64,000 bases of DNA from JAJDNS01 sp963578825. GTDB lineage: Bacteria; Acidobacteriota; Vicinamibacteria; Fen-336. Location of the stretch: the NCBI GenBank assembly GCA_963578825.1, contig CAUZDW010000008.1:1-64000 (forward strand). The letters run 5' to 3'. The position numbers and the translations under genes are program-made. A model generated the notes under the pieces. It saw only the letters and a list, made by a program, of their open reading frames with translations. It did not search any database and was not told where the DNA came from. Of the stretch, positions 34,751 to 44,512 are shown in pieces. Each line of letters begins with the position of its first letter. Position 1 is the first letter of the stretch.

Positions 34751-37700
34751 ATGCGCGATCTGTGGCGATCCGTCGTGCTGGTTCTCGGGGTGGGGCTCGT
34801 GGTCGCCGCGGTCGTCTGCTCCCGCCCCCGACCCGTGGCCCGCGGACCACTCTCCCCTGCCGAGGCCGCCGTCGTCTCGGCGTTCACCGGGGGCACGATC
34901 TCCCGCGAGAGCCCAGTCCGGGTCGTGTTCAACGAACCCCTCGGCACGGGTCAGCCCCAGAACGCGCCTCTCGAGAGCGAGCCCTTCCGCTTTGACCCAC
35001 CCCTCGAAGGGGTGACGGTCTGGACGTCTCCCAGCCGCCTCGAGTTCCGCCCCGGAGACCGTCTCGAGGAGGGCCGAACGTACTCCGCGCGCCTCGACCT
35101 CGAAGCCCTCCTCGGCAACGACGCCCCTGCCGATATCGATCGCTTCGAGTTCACCTTCTCGGCGATGCGTCAGTCCTTCTCGGTCAACATCGAGGGCCTT
35201 CTGGCGGCGGACACGTCCGACATCGCCCAGCAGAAGCTGAGCGGGCGTCTCGTCACCGCCGATGTCGAGTCCGACGCGAAGGTCGAGCCACTGATCAGCG
35301 CCACTCAGGAGGGCAGAGCCCTCGAGATCGCCTGGAACCACCACACGGACCGGCGCAGCCACGCTTTCGTAGTGAAAGCGATCGTCCGTGGCGACGAGAC
35401 ATCGAGTGTCGCTGTGCGGTGGGACGGCTCTTCGATCGGCGTGACCGAAGACGGCAGCCAGGAGATCGAGGTGCCTGCCGTCGACACGTTCACCGTGAGC
35501 CTGGCCCGCCCGGTGCAGGGCCGAGAGGAGTACGTGGAGCTGCGCTTCACGGACCCGCTGCGCCCCAACCAGAGCCTCAAGGGGCTCGTCGTCATCGGTG
35601 ATCGGAAGGATCTCCGCTTCGTCATCCGCGGAAGCCTCGTCGAGATCTACGCCACGGGAGGCTTCTCGGGCGACCTGACCGTCCGGGTCGCCGCCGGTGT
35701 CAGAAACGCCCTCGGGTACCGCATGAAGGAAGCGCGCGAGCTGGGCGTTGCGTTCGAGCCGGTCAAGCCGCAGGTGCGCTTCGCCGGCACCGGCGTCATC
35801 GTGCCCACCTCGGCCAACCTAACCGTCGCCATCGAGGCCGTGAACCTCCGCGCTGTCGTCGTCGAGGCCATCCGGGTCCCCGAGACCAACCTCCCCCAGT
35901 TCCTGCAGGTGAACGACCTCGACGGCGAGCGGGAGCTGAACCGTGTGGGTCGTGTCGTCTGGAGCAGGACCGTCTCCCTCGAGGTGACCGCCGACAAGCA
36001 GGATCGCCGGGTGGCGATCGGGCTGGATCTGTCTCCCCTCGTGGCGGACGGACCCGGCGGACTCTATCGGCTCACGCTCTCCTTCCGGCGCCCGCACATC
36101 CTGTGGTCGTGCCCGGGCGACGCCGCACTCGACGAGGAGCTGACGACCGCCAGCGAGCTGGCCACCGGCGAAGAGGAGGCCAGCTACTGGGACGCCTGGC
36201 TGCAGAACGAGGGCGACGATTGGCGGTCACGATACGAAGGCCGCCGCGACCCCTGCAACCCTGGCTACTACCAACACTTCTATGACCACGACATCCGCGC
36301 CTCGCGAAACGTCCTCGTGTCCGACATCGGTCTCATCGCCAAGGCGGGCGAGGACGGCACGGTGCTGCTGGTGGCCACGGACCTGCGTTCAGCGGCGCCC
36401 CTCCAGGGCGCTGCCGTCACGCTCACCGACTCTCAGCACGGCACTCTCGCCACCGGGCACACCGGGGGCGACGGCCTCGTCCGCCTCGAGGTGGAGCGGG
36501 CTCCCTTCCTCGCCATGGCGCGCCACGGGAGACAGACCGGCTACCTGCGCCTCGACAACGGGAGCGCCCTCTCCATGGCGCATTTCGACGTCGCGGGGTC
36601 CCGGTCTCCCAAGGGTCTCAAGGGCTTTCTCTACGGCGAGCGGGGCGTCTGGCGGCCGGGCGACACGCTGCACCTCACGTTCATCCTCCAGGACCCCTCG
36701 GGACGGCTCGCCTCGGCCGAGCATCCTGTTCGCTTCGAGCTTCTCAACCCGCGGGGACAGGTGGTGCGGACGCTGACCCGGGCCGACTGGACCGACGGTT
36801 TCTCGGTCTTCGAGATCGCGACACCGCCGGACGCTCCCACGGGCGCCTACACCGGGCGGGTCACGGTGGGCGGGGCGGTCTTCGAAAAGGCTCTCAAGAT
36901 CGAGACGGTCATGCCCAACCGCCTCAAGATCGGCCTCGACTTCGGACGGGAGATGCTGGAGTCGAGCGAAAGCCTGTCCGCCGCCCTGACGGCGACGTGG
37001 CTTCACGGTGCGACCGCCCGGAACCTGAAGGCCGACGTGGAGCTGGCGCTGTCCGCAGGGCGGACGCGGTTCGATCGCTGGGCCGAGTTCGTCTTCGACG
37101 ACCCGACCCGGCGGTACGCGACCGAGCGCCAGACCGTCTTCGACGGCGCCCTCGACGCCTCCGGTCACGCGCGTGTCGACGCGCGGGTCGACCCGGGGGA
37201 TGCTGCGCCCGGGATGCTCCGGGCCGACTTCACGACCCGTGTCTTCGAGCCCGGCGGGGCGTTCAGTATCGACCGCTTCAGCCTCCCGTTCTCGCCGTAC
37301 GAGCGCTACATCGGCATCCGGCCGCCCAGGGGCGATCGGGCGCGGGGCATGCTCCTCACGGATACGACGCACGAGCTCAGCATCGTGGCGGTGGACTCCT
37401 CGGGACGCCCGGCGGGAGACGGCACGGTGGAGGTGAAGCTCTACAAGATCGACTGGCGCTGGTGGTGGGAGAAGGGCGAGCGTGGCCTGGCGGCGTGGGC
37501 GGAGGCGACCGCGCACACGCCCCTCGACTCGGGGGTGGTGACGCTCGAGGACGGAGTCGGGACGTGGCCCTTCGAGATCAAGCACCCCGAGTGGGGCCGC
37601 TACCTCATCACGGCTGCCGACCGGAAGGGCGGTCACCGGACCGGGCAGGTCGTCTACATCGACTGGCCGGGATGGGCCGGGCGCGGGCGGAAGGAGGCCC

Positions 37701-40312
37701 AGGGGGCCACGGTCTTGACCTTCGCCGCCGAGAAGGAGGAGTACGACGTGGGCGAGACGGTGACTCTCGTCCTGCCCACCCCGCAGAAGGGGCGGGCCCT
37801 CGTCAGCCTCGAAACCGGGTCTTCGGTGCTGCGAACCGAATGGGTCGAGGCCACCGGGACCGAGACCCGTTACCGTTTCGAAGCCACTCCGCGGATGGCG
37901 CCCACCATCTACGCCCACGTCACCCTGCTGCAGCCCCACGGGCAAACGGCCAACGACCTTCCGATCCGCCTGTATGGCGTGACCCCGGTGAAGGTGCTCG
38001 ACCCGAAGACACGCCTCCAGCCCGTGGTGGAGTCGGCGGAGGTCTTCTCTCCCGAGAGCCAGGCGACGATCACGGTCCGTGAGGCCTCGGGACGGCCGAT
38101 GACCTACACGCTTGCCGTGGTGGACGAAGGGCTTCTGGGCCTCACCCGCTACGCCACGCCGAATCCCTGGGACCACTTCTACGCCCGCGAGGCCCTCGGT
38201 GTGAGGACATGGGACCTCTACGATCAGGTCCTCGGCGCCTGGGGCGGAGTGCTGGAGCGTCTGCTCGCCATCGGCGGAGACGAGGAGGGGGTGCGCGCCG
38301 ACGCACAACGCGCCAACCGCTTTCCACCGATGGTGCGTTTCCTCGGACCCTTCCGCCTGGCCGCCGGGGCCGCCGGAACACATGACGTCGACGTGCCCCA
38401 GTACGTGGGAGCTGTCCGGGTGATGGTGGTGGCCGGACGGGATGGGGCCTTCGGTGCGGCCGATCGGCAGGCCTTCGTGCGGCGCCCGCTCATGATCCTG
38501 GCGACACTCCCTCGTGTGCTCGGGCCCGAGGAAGAGGTGGCGCTTCCGGTGTCGGTCTTTGCCATGGAGCCGCAGGTCCAGGACGTCGAGGTGTCGGTGA
38601 AGACCTCCGGGCCACTCCGGGCCGATCCGCCCGTCCGCAAGACGCTCTTGTTCGACGCCCCGGGCGACGATCTGGTGAGCTTCGATCTGCGGACCGCGTC
38701 GGGGCTCGGCGTCGGGACCGCCACGGTGGAGGCCGTCTCGGGCTCGGAGCGGGCGGTCCAGACCATCGAGATCGACGTGCGGATGTCGACGCAACTGGCG
38801 GTGGACGTCCTCGGCACGACGCTCCAGCCCGGGGAATCCTGGAGGCCCAGGGTGTCCTTCCCCGGGCTCCCCGGTACGAACGAGGCGACCCTCGAGGTGT
38901 CCCGGACTCCCCCCCTCGACCTGGGACGACGGCTCGCCTCGCTGCTGCGATACCCGCACGGCTGTGTGGAGCAGGCCGTCTCCGCCGCCTTTCCCCAGCT
39001 CTCCCTCGGCCGTCTTCTCGAGCTCGCCCCGTACCAGGAGGAACGGGTCGAAAAAAACGTCAAGGCCGCCCTGGAGCGACTGCAGTCGTTCCAGACCTCG
39101 GGCGGAGGCTTCGGCTACTGGCCCGGCGACGACGATCCCAGCGACTGGGTGACGAACTACGCCGGCCACTTCGTCCTCGAGGCCTGGGCCGCGGGCTACC
39201 TGCCCCCACCCGGGATGCTCGACCAGTGGACGCGGTTCCAGGAGCGACGGGCGCGGGCCTGGGTGCCGGGATCGGGACGGGCCGAGCTCGTGCAGGCCTA
39301 CCGGCTCTTCACGCTGGCCCTGGCCGGAGCCCCCGAGCTCGGGGCCATGAACCAGCTCCGCGAGCAGGACACTCTGCCCGTGACCACCCGCTGGCGGCTG
39401 GCCGCGACCTACGAGATGGCCGGCCAGCCCGAGGCGGCGGACGCGTTGGCCACTCCGGGCCCGGTGACGGTCAAGCCCTATCGCGAGCTGGCCGGCACGT
39501 TCGGCTCGGACGTGCGGGACCGGGCAATGATCCTCGAGTCGCTCCTCATCCTCGAGCGGGGCGAATCCATCGGCCCTCTCGTGCAGAGCCTCTCCAAGTC
39601 TCTCTCTTCGAACCGCTGGCTCAGCACCCAGGAGACGGCGTACGCACTCCTGGCCCTGGCCCGATCCGCGGGACCGGTGGGAGCCGAGACGGCGTTCACG
39701 TGGGCGTGGCGAGACACAGAAGCGGTCCGGGCCACGTCACCAGCTCCTCTCGTCCAGCGCGAGCTCGAGACCGACGAGGAGACGCGGGGCTCGCTCGTCG
39801 TGAGCAACGTGGGCGAGGGAGTTCTCTACCCTCGCGTCATCCTGTCCGGGATGCCTGCGGTCGGCCGCGAGACCGCCGCATCCAACGGGCTCGTGCTCGG
39901 CGTCGAATACAAGACGACGGACGGTGGGGCTCTGAATCCGTCGCGCCTCGACCAGGGGACCGACTTCAAGGCCATCGTGACCGTCACCAACACCGGGGAG
40001 CGGGGCGACTATGACCAGCTGGCCCTCTCGCATCTCGTCGCCTCGGGCTGGGAGATCCACAACGAGCGGATGGGTCCCGGCGGTCGGCGGCCTCCGACGA
40101 GTATCACGTACCAGGACGTCCGCGACGACCGAGTCTACAGCTACTTCAATCTGCGAGCCGGGGAGACGAAGACCGTGGAGCTTCTCCTGAACGCCAGCTA
40201 CCTCGGCCGCTTCTACCTCCCGCCGGTCGGGATCGAGGCCATGTACGACGCCACGATCAATGCCCGCGTCGTGGGGCGCTGGGTCGAGGTGGTGCAGGCG
40301 GGGAGCCGCTAG
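34751..40312 (+). CDS. Bacterial alpha-2-macroglobulin
   Basis: 1853 residues with an N-terminal hydrophobic anchor (VVLVLGVGLVVAAVVC); the residue before Cys is Val, so lipidation is doubtful. Macroglobulin-like domains fill the first 1100 residues (GERGVWRPGDTLHLTFILQD is the MG-domain hallmark). The thioester motif YPHGCVEQ is intact, with the reactive Cys at about residue 1405. It traps attacking proteases in the periplasm. GGGAG 6 nt upstream supports ATG 34751. The pbpC gene follows 18 nt later, the classic pair in which the transglycosylase repairs wall damage while the inhibitor blocks the protease. Confidence 0.95.
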   Translation: MRDLWRSVVLVLGVGLVVAAVVCSRPRPVARGPLSPAEAAVVSAFTGGTISRESPVRVVFNEPLGTGQPQNAPLESEPFRFDPPLEGVTVWTSPSRLEFRPGDRLEEGRTYSARLDLEALLGNDAPADIDRFEFTFSAMRQSFSVNIEGLLAADTSDIAQQKLSGRLVTADVESDAKVEPLISATQEGRALEIAWNHHTDRRSHAFVVKAIVRGDETSSVAVRWDGSSIGVTEDGSQEIEVPAVDTFTVSLARPVQGREEYVELRFTDPLRPNQSLKGLVVIGDRKDLRFVIRGSLVEIYATGGFSGDLTVRVAAGVRNALGYRMKEARELGVAFEPVKPQVRFAGTGVIVPTSANLTVAIEAVNLRAVVVEAIRVPETNLPQFLQVNDLDGERELNRVGRVVWSRTVSLEVTADKQDRRVAIGLDLSPLVADGPGGLYRLTLSFRRPHILWSCPGDAALDEELTTASELATGEEEASYWDAWLQNEGDDWRSRYEGRRDPCNPGYYQHFYDHDIRASRNVLVSDIGLIAKAGEDGTVLLVATDLRSAAPLQGAAVTLTDSQHGTLATGHTGGDGLVRLEVERAPFLAMARHGRQTGYLRLDNGSALSMAHFDVAGSRSPKGLKGFLYGERGVWRPGDTLHLTFILQDPSGRLASAEHPVRFELLNPRGQVVRTLTRADWTDGFSVFEIATPPDAPTGAYTGRVTVGGAVFEKALKIETVMPNRLKIGLDFGREMLESSESLSAALTATWLHGATARNLKADVELALSAGRTRFDRWAEFVFDDPTRRYATERQTVFDGALDASGHARVDARVDPGDAAPGMLRADFTTRVFEPGGAFSIDRFSLPFSPYERYIGIRPPRGDRARGMLLTDTTHELSIVAVDSSGRPAGDGTVEVKLYKIDWRWWWEKGERGLAAWAEATAHTPLDSGVVTLEDGVGTWPFEIKHPEWGRYLITAADRKGGHRTGQVVYIDWPGWAGRGRKEAQGATVLTFAAEKEEYDVGETVTLVLPTPQKGRALVSLETGSSVLRTEWVEATGTETRYRFEATPRMAPTIYAHVTLLQPHGQTANDLPIRLYGVTPVKVLDPKTRLQPVVESAEVFSPESQATITVREASGRPMTYTLAVVDEGLLGLTRYATPNPWDHFYAREALGVRTWDLYDQVLGAWGGVLERLLAIGGDEEGVRADAQRANRFPPMVRFLGPFRLAAGAAGTHDVDVPQYVGAVRVMVVAGRDGAFGAADRQAFVRRPLMILATLPRVLGPEEEVALPVSVFAMEPQVQDVEVSVKTSGPLRADPPVRKTLLFDAPGDDLVSFDLRTASGLGVGTATVEAVSGSERAVQTIEIDVRMSTQLAVDVLGTTLQPGESWRPRVSFPGLPGTNEATLEVSRTPPLDLGRRLASLLRYPHGCVEQAVSAAFPQLSLGRLLELAPYQEERVEKNVKAALERLQSFQTSGGGFGYWPGDDDPSDWVTNYAGHFVLEAWAAGYLPPPGMLDQWTRFQERRARAWVPGSGRAELVQAYRLFTLALAGAPELGAMNQLREQDTLPVTTRWRLAATYEMAGQPEAADALATPGPVTVKPYRELAGTFGSDVRDRAMILESLLILERGESIGPLVQSLSKSLSSNRWLSTQETAYALLALARSAGPVGAETAFTWAWRDTEAVRATSPAPLVQRELETDEETRGSLVVSNVGEGVLYPRVILSGMPAVGRETAASNGLVLGVEYKTTDGGALNPSRLDQGTDFKAIVTVTNTGERGDYDQLALSHLVASGWEIHNERMGPGGRRPPTSITYQDVRDDRVYSYFNLRAGETKTVELLLNASYLGRFYLPPVGIEAMYDATINARVVGRWVEVVQAGSR

Positions 40313-40330
40313 GAAGCGGCGCGGCACCAG

Positions 40331-42808
40331 GTGAAGACGGTGAGGTTCAAGTGGCCACGATGGCGACCCGGCGTCGGCGCGAGGCTCGCCGGGGCCTCGC
40401 TCCTCGGCCTGTTCGCCTTCTGGGCGCTGGTGCCGGTGGTCCCTTTCGACGACCCGCTCTCCACGGTGATCCTCGACCGCGAGGGCCAGCTCCTCGGCGC
40501 AACGATCGCCGCGGATGAGCAGTGGCGTTTCGGAGTGGCGGCTGCCGCGGCAGTGCCGGAGAAGTTCGTGGCCGCCATCACCTGCTTCGAGGACCGCCGT
40601 TTCTTCCGACACCCCGGCGTCGACCCCCTGGCGCTGGCCCGCGCTCTCGGCCAGAACATCCGTCACGGCCGCGTGGTGAGCGGAGGCTCGACACTCACCA
40701 TGCAGGTCGTGCGCCTGGCCCGCAAAGACCGGCCACGGACATACACCGAGAAGGCCGTCGAGGCGGCGCTGGCTCTGCGGCTTTCGATGTCGCTTTCGAA
40801 GAAGGAGGTCCTCGCCCTCTACGCCGCATACGCCCCGTTCGGCGGAAACACCGTGGGCCTCGACGCTGCGGCGTGGCGCTACTTCGGCCGTTCGGCGGCG
40901 CGGCTCTCCTGGGGAGAGATCGCGACGCTGGCCGTGCTCCCGAACGCGCCGTCCCTGATCCACCCGGGGCGAAACCGGAGCCGGCTCCTGCTCAAGCGCA
41001 ACCGGCTGCTCGACGCGCTGCGGGAGCGCGGCGCCCTCGACGCCATGAGCGCCACGCTGGCCAAGGACGAGCCCCTGCCCCCGGCGCCCAGGCCGGTGCC
41101 CCGCGTCGCCCCCCATCTCCTCGAGCGCGTGCGAGCCGAGCGCCGAGCGGGATCCTGGCGAACCGGAGAGCCGAGCCCCTGGGTGTGGACCACTCTCTCC
41201 CACGACGTGCAGGTCCGGGCGAGCGTCGTCCTCGAGCGACACCACCGCCGGCTCTCGGCACGCGGCGTCCACAACGCGGCGGCGCTCGTGGCCGAGGTCG
41301 ACACGGGTCGGGTTCTCGCCTACGTCGGCAACCTCTCGCACTTCGACCTGCCCGACCGGGGACACTGGGTCGACGTCGTCCCAGCGCCCCGGAGCACCGG
41401 AAGCATCCTGAAGCCGCTGCTCTATGCGGCGATGCTGGACGCCGGTGAGGTGCTGCCCGGACAGCTCGTCCCCGACGTCCCCACACGCCTCGGGTCCTTC
41501 CACCCGGAGAACTTCGATCGCACCTACTCGGGGGCCGTTCCCGCCCAGCGGGCCCTCGCCCGCTCGCTCAACGTCCCGGCGGTGCGCCTGCTGAGGGCCT
41601 TCGGCACCGACCGCTTCACGGTGCTGCTCCGCCGGCTCGGGCTCACGACGCTCGAGAGATCGGGCGCACACTACGGCCTCTCGTTGATCCTGGGAGGGGC
41701 GGAGGGAACCCTCTTCGACGTCACCGGCGCCTATGCCGGGCTGGGGCGGCTGGTGAGACGCACCGAGCTCGGGGAGTCCCCGGAGGGCGCGTTCCATCCC
41801 CTGACCTATCTGGACGAGCCGTCTCCGGGGACTCGGAGCAGGAATGGCGACGCCCCGATCGGCCCGGGCGCCGTCTGGCTCACCCTCGAGGCCATGCTGG
41901 AGGTGGAGCGGCCCGGGGACGATTTCGCCTGGCGCGCGTTCTCGTCGTCCCGAAAGATCGCCTGGAAGACCGGAACCAGCTACGGCTTCCGGGACGCCTG
42001 GGCGGTGGGCGTCACGCCCCGTCACGTGGTGGGCGTGTGGGCGGGCAACGCGGACGGCGAAGGACGGCCCGGTCTCACCGGATACTCCGCCGCCGCCCCC
42101 ATACTCTTCGATCTCTTCGACCTCCTCCCGGGGCGCGGCTGGTTCGAAGAGCCGGGTCGAGACCTGGCCGAAGTCGAAGTCTGTGCCGACAGCGGCATGC
42201 GCCGGGGTCGACACTGTCCGGCGGGCCGGCCGCAGCTCGTGACGATCCGGGGACTGGAGACGCCGCCCTGCGCCTACTGTCGGCTCGCCCACCTGGACCG
42301 GGGAGGCGACTGGCAGGTGCACGGAGACTGCGAGCGGGTGAGGGACATCGAGAGCGTGCCCCGGTTCGTCCTCCCGCCGGCGATGGAGACCTACTATCGC
42401 CTTCGGCACGCCGACTATCGGCCCCTGCCGCCGCTGCGTCCGGATTGCCGCTCGTCAGTGGGTCCGCGAGCGGCCGCCGCTCTCGACTGCGTCTCCCCGC
42501 GAGAGGGCGCGACGCTGTACGTTCCCGTCGAGATGGACGGCTCGCTTGGGCGGGTCGTCTTCGAAGCCGCTCACCGCGACCCGGCGACCACTGTCTTCTG
42601 GCACCTCGACGGCGAGTACCAGGGCCGGACCCGCGACATTCACCAGATGGCCCTCGCCCCCCCGCCCGGGAGCCACGTCCTGACGCTCGTCGACGAGAGC
42701 GGCGAGTCCGTCACGCGCCGTTTCCGAGCGCTGCGTCGCGTCACAGCTTCAGGAGCCGCGGTGGGGGCGCCGCAGGCCGGGCGTCGCCGCCTCGCTCAGC
42801 GGGAGTAG
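40331..42808 (+). CDS. pbpC: Penicillin-binding protein 1C
   Basis: 825 residues. A membrane anchor (AGASLLGLFAFWALVPVV) precedes the GT51 transglycosylase domain (CFEDRRFFRHPGVD, GGSTLTMQVVRL). The transpeptidase domain follows with SxxK STGSILKP (about residue 357), SLN (RSLNVPAVR) and KTG (AWKTGTSYG, about residue 546). The C-terminal BiPBP_C domain (SPREGATLYVPVE, VFWHLDGEYQG) completes the PBP1C architecture. The GTG start at 40331 has only a distant AGGAAG; the GTG nine bases later is an alternative. Its 3' end overlaps the convergent gene by 13 nt. Confidence 0.94.
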   Translation: MKTVRFKWPRWRPGVGARLAGASLLGLFAFWALVPVVPFDDPLSTVILDREGQLLGATIAADEQWRFGVAAAAAVPEKFVAAITCFEDRRFFRHPGVDPLALARALGQNIRHGRVVSGGSTLTMQVVRLARKDRPRTYTEKAVEAALALRLSMSLSKKEVLALYAAYAPFGGNTVGLDAAAWRYFGRSAARLSWGEIATLAVLPNAPSLIHPGRNRSRLLLKRNRLLDALRERGALDAMSATLAKDEPLPPAPRPVPRVAPHLLERVRAERRAGSWRTGEPSPWVWTTLSHDVQVRASVVLERHHRRLSARGVHNAAALVAEVDTGRVLAYVGNLSHFDLPDRGHWVDVVPAPRSTGSILKPLLYAAMLDAGEVLPGQLVPDVPTRLGSFHPENFDRTYSGAVPAQRALARSLNVPAVRLLRAFGTDRFTVLLRRLGLTTLERSGAHYGLSLILGGAEGTLFDVTGAYAGLGRLVRRTELGESPEGAFHPLTYLDEPSPGTRSRNGDAPIGPGAVWLTLEAMLEVERPGDDFAWRAFSSSRKIAWKTGTSYGFRDAWAVGVTPRHVVGVWAGNADGEGRPGLTGYSAAAPILFDLFDLLPGRGWFEEPGRDLAEVEVCADSGMRRGRHCPAGRPQLVTIRGLETPPCAYCRLAHLDRGGDWQVHGDCERVRDIESVPRFVLPPAMETYYRLRHADYRPLPPLRPDCRSSVGPRAAAALDCVSPREGATLYVPVEMDGSLGRVVFEAAHRDPATTVFWHLDGEYQGRTRDIHQMALAPPPGSHVLTLVDESGESVTRRFRALRRVTASGAAVGAPQAGRRRLAQRE

Positions 42809-44421
42809 AAGACCGCCCCGCTCGGCAGCTTGTGTCGGTGCGGGAAGAGTTGCCTGAACTCAGGGTCGTTCCGCAGGTTTCGGTGCGCATCCCGTGTGCG
42901 CCTGTCGAGGAAGCGGAGGTACACCGCGTCGATCGGCAGGAACTCGTCGTTGAAGCGCAGGACAGAGAGGATCGGGGGCCCATCCGGGCGACGGTCGAAG
43001 TGGGTGCGCACACTGCGGCGGCCCGTCTCCCACGTCACCTCCCAGGACACGTCCGACATGATCACGGCGTCTTCGCTGGTGTGGGCCTTCACGTACCTCA
43101 GGTCGCCCGCGGGGGTGCGATTCACCCCGAACTCCACGGTCTCGGCTGCCACCTTGACCTGCCCTGGATCGACCATGACGACGACAGCGAGGAGAAGACC
43201 AGCCAGACGAACGACTCTTTGGCGAACCCGCCCGAGGAGGGTCCAGATCACCCCCATCCCGACCACCAGGAGCCCGGGCAGGACGTGGTGATGGTAGCGG
43301 GCCAGGAAGATGTCGGTCAGGGACACGAATGCGGCGCCGGCGGCGAACGATGCGAACAGCAGCCAGGCGGAGCGCCTCAAGTCCCTGCCGATGGGGAGCG
43401 CGAGACCGAGGAGCGCGATCACCGGCAGGAAGGGGACTCCGCCAAGTCTCGGGAAGCGGATCAACAGCTTTTTAGCGTTGCGAGTCCATTTCTCCCAAAC
43501 GCGATCAGGGTGCTGCCGCGCGTACTCGACGGGCGACACGAAGTCGCTGACCCAGGGGTTGTTGACGTCCCATTTGTCGCCTTCGGCCTCGGGCAGGGTC
43601 CCCGCCGGGAGCAGGAAGTAGGAGTGAAGCGAGAACGTCGGGCTCCCCGCCACGCTCCAGTTCCTGGCCATCCAGGGGGTGATCAGGATCAGCATCCCCA
43701 GGACGAGAGCGCCTCCTCTCTGGCCCAACTCTCTCCAGGGCCGACGTCCCGGGGGGGTCTCGGCGAGGAGCGGCCAGAGGACCGCCAGAACGAAGAAGGG
43801 AGCGGCAAACAAGGCGTTCGTCCTGGCGAGCGTCGCCAGACCCAAGGCGGCCCCGGCGGCGAAGGGCCAGCGCACTCCCCCCTCACCGAAAGCGCGCCAG
43901 GCGAAGAAGAGGGAAAGCGTGAAGAAGAACATCGCCGAAGGCTCGGCCAGGCCGGAGACGCCGGTCTCGAGAACGGCGCCGCTCGAGCTGAACAGCGCCG
44001 TGGCGGCAACCGCGGGCGCGAGGCCGACGGCCCGGCGCGTCCACTCGAAGAGCAGCATAGAGGTCGCGACGTGAAAGCCGATCCCGTACGCCAGGACTGC
44101 CGGGACACCGACTCCCAGGACCAGGAAGAGCCCGGCCATGACGAGCGACGGCAGCGGGAAGCGATGAAGATTGGGCCAGGGCCCCTGGAGCAGATCGTGA
44201 TCCTCGAGGAAGCGCAGGTGCAGCATGTAGATCGCCTGTCGGGAGCTGAAGCCTCGGCCTTCGGCAAGCTCCCTTCCGATCTGTGCGTAGTCGAAGCCGT
44301 CGGGGCGCGAAAGCCCGTCGACGGTCACCGCGGCAAAGGTGCACAGGCAAGCCGCCGTGACCACGCCGGCGGCCAGCCAGAGGTGGCGTCCGGTCACCGA
44401 GGGGTCCTCCATAGCCCGCAT
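42796..44421 (-). CDS. GT-C membrane glycosyltransferase (ArnT/PMT-like, GT39/83 type)
   Basis: 541 residues with about a dozen helices. The first periplasmic loop carries DGFDYAQIGRELAEGRGF, where an acidic residue is the usual catalytic position of polyprenyl-phosphate-sugar-dependent transferases. ARTNALF and ITPWMARNW motifs fit the ArnT/PMT superfamily. A soluble C-terminal domain (residues 425-541) follows the helices. It should move a sugar from a lipid carrier to lipid A, protein or another surface acceptor. Alternative starts are ATG 44421 and ATG 44412. It is divergent from two sulfatase-like lipoproteins. Confidence 0.83.
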   Translation of the reverse strand: MRAMEDPSVTGRHLWLAAGVVTAACLCTFAAVTVDGLSRPDGFDYAQIGRELAEGRGFSSRQAIYMLHLRFLEDHDLLQGPWPNLHRFPLPSLVMAGLFLVLGVGVPAVLAYGIGFHVATSMLLFEWTRRAVGLAPAVAATALFSSSGAVLETGVSGLAEPSAMFFFTLSLFFAWRAFGEGGVRWPFAAGAALGLATLARTNALFAAPFFVLAVLWPLLAETPPGRRPWRELGQRGGALVLGMLILITPWMARNWSVAGSPTFSLHSYFLLPAGTLPEAEGDKWDVNNPWVSDFVSPVEYARQHPDRVWEKWTRNAKKLLIRFPRLGGVPFLPVIALLGLALPIGRDLRRSAWLLFASFAAGAAFVSLTDIFLARYHHHVLPGLLVVGMGVIWTLLGRVRQRVVRLAGLLLAVVVMVDPGQVKVAAETVEFGVNRTPAGDLRYVKAHTSEDAVIMSDVSWEVTWETGRRSVRTHFDRRPDGPPILSVLRFNDEFLPIDAVYLRFLDRRTRDAHRNLRNDPEFRQLFPHRHKLPSGAVFYSR

Positions 44422-44512
44422 TATTCACCAGACTGCTGCTGTGACGGGCGATCCGCGCTCGGCCCACCCGGTGAAAAGACTCCGAGCGCCGGGAGACGCT
44501 AGGATGATCTTC

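Noticed and set aside
36389..39169. A 926-codon minus-strand frame opposite the alpha-2-macroglobulin gene.
   Set aside because: Long antisense frames are expected in high-GC coding DNA. It has no recognisable motif, and the plus-strand gene is a complete known family.
39737..42409. An 890-codon minus-strand frame opposite alpha-2-macroglobulin and pbpC.
   Set aside because: Same reason: low-complexity His/Arg/Gly-rich sequence shadowing well-supported genes.
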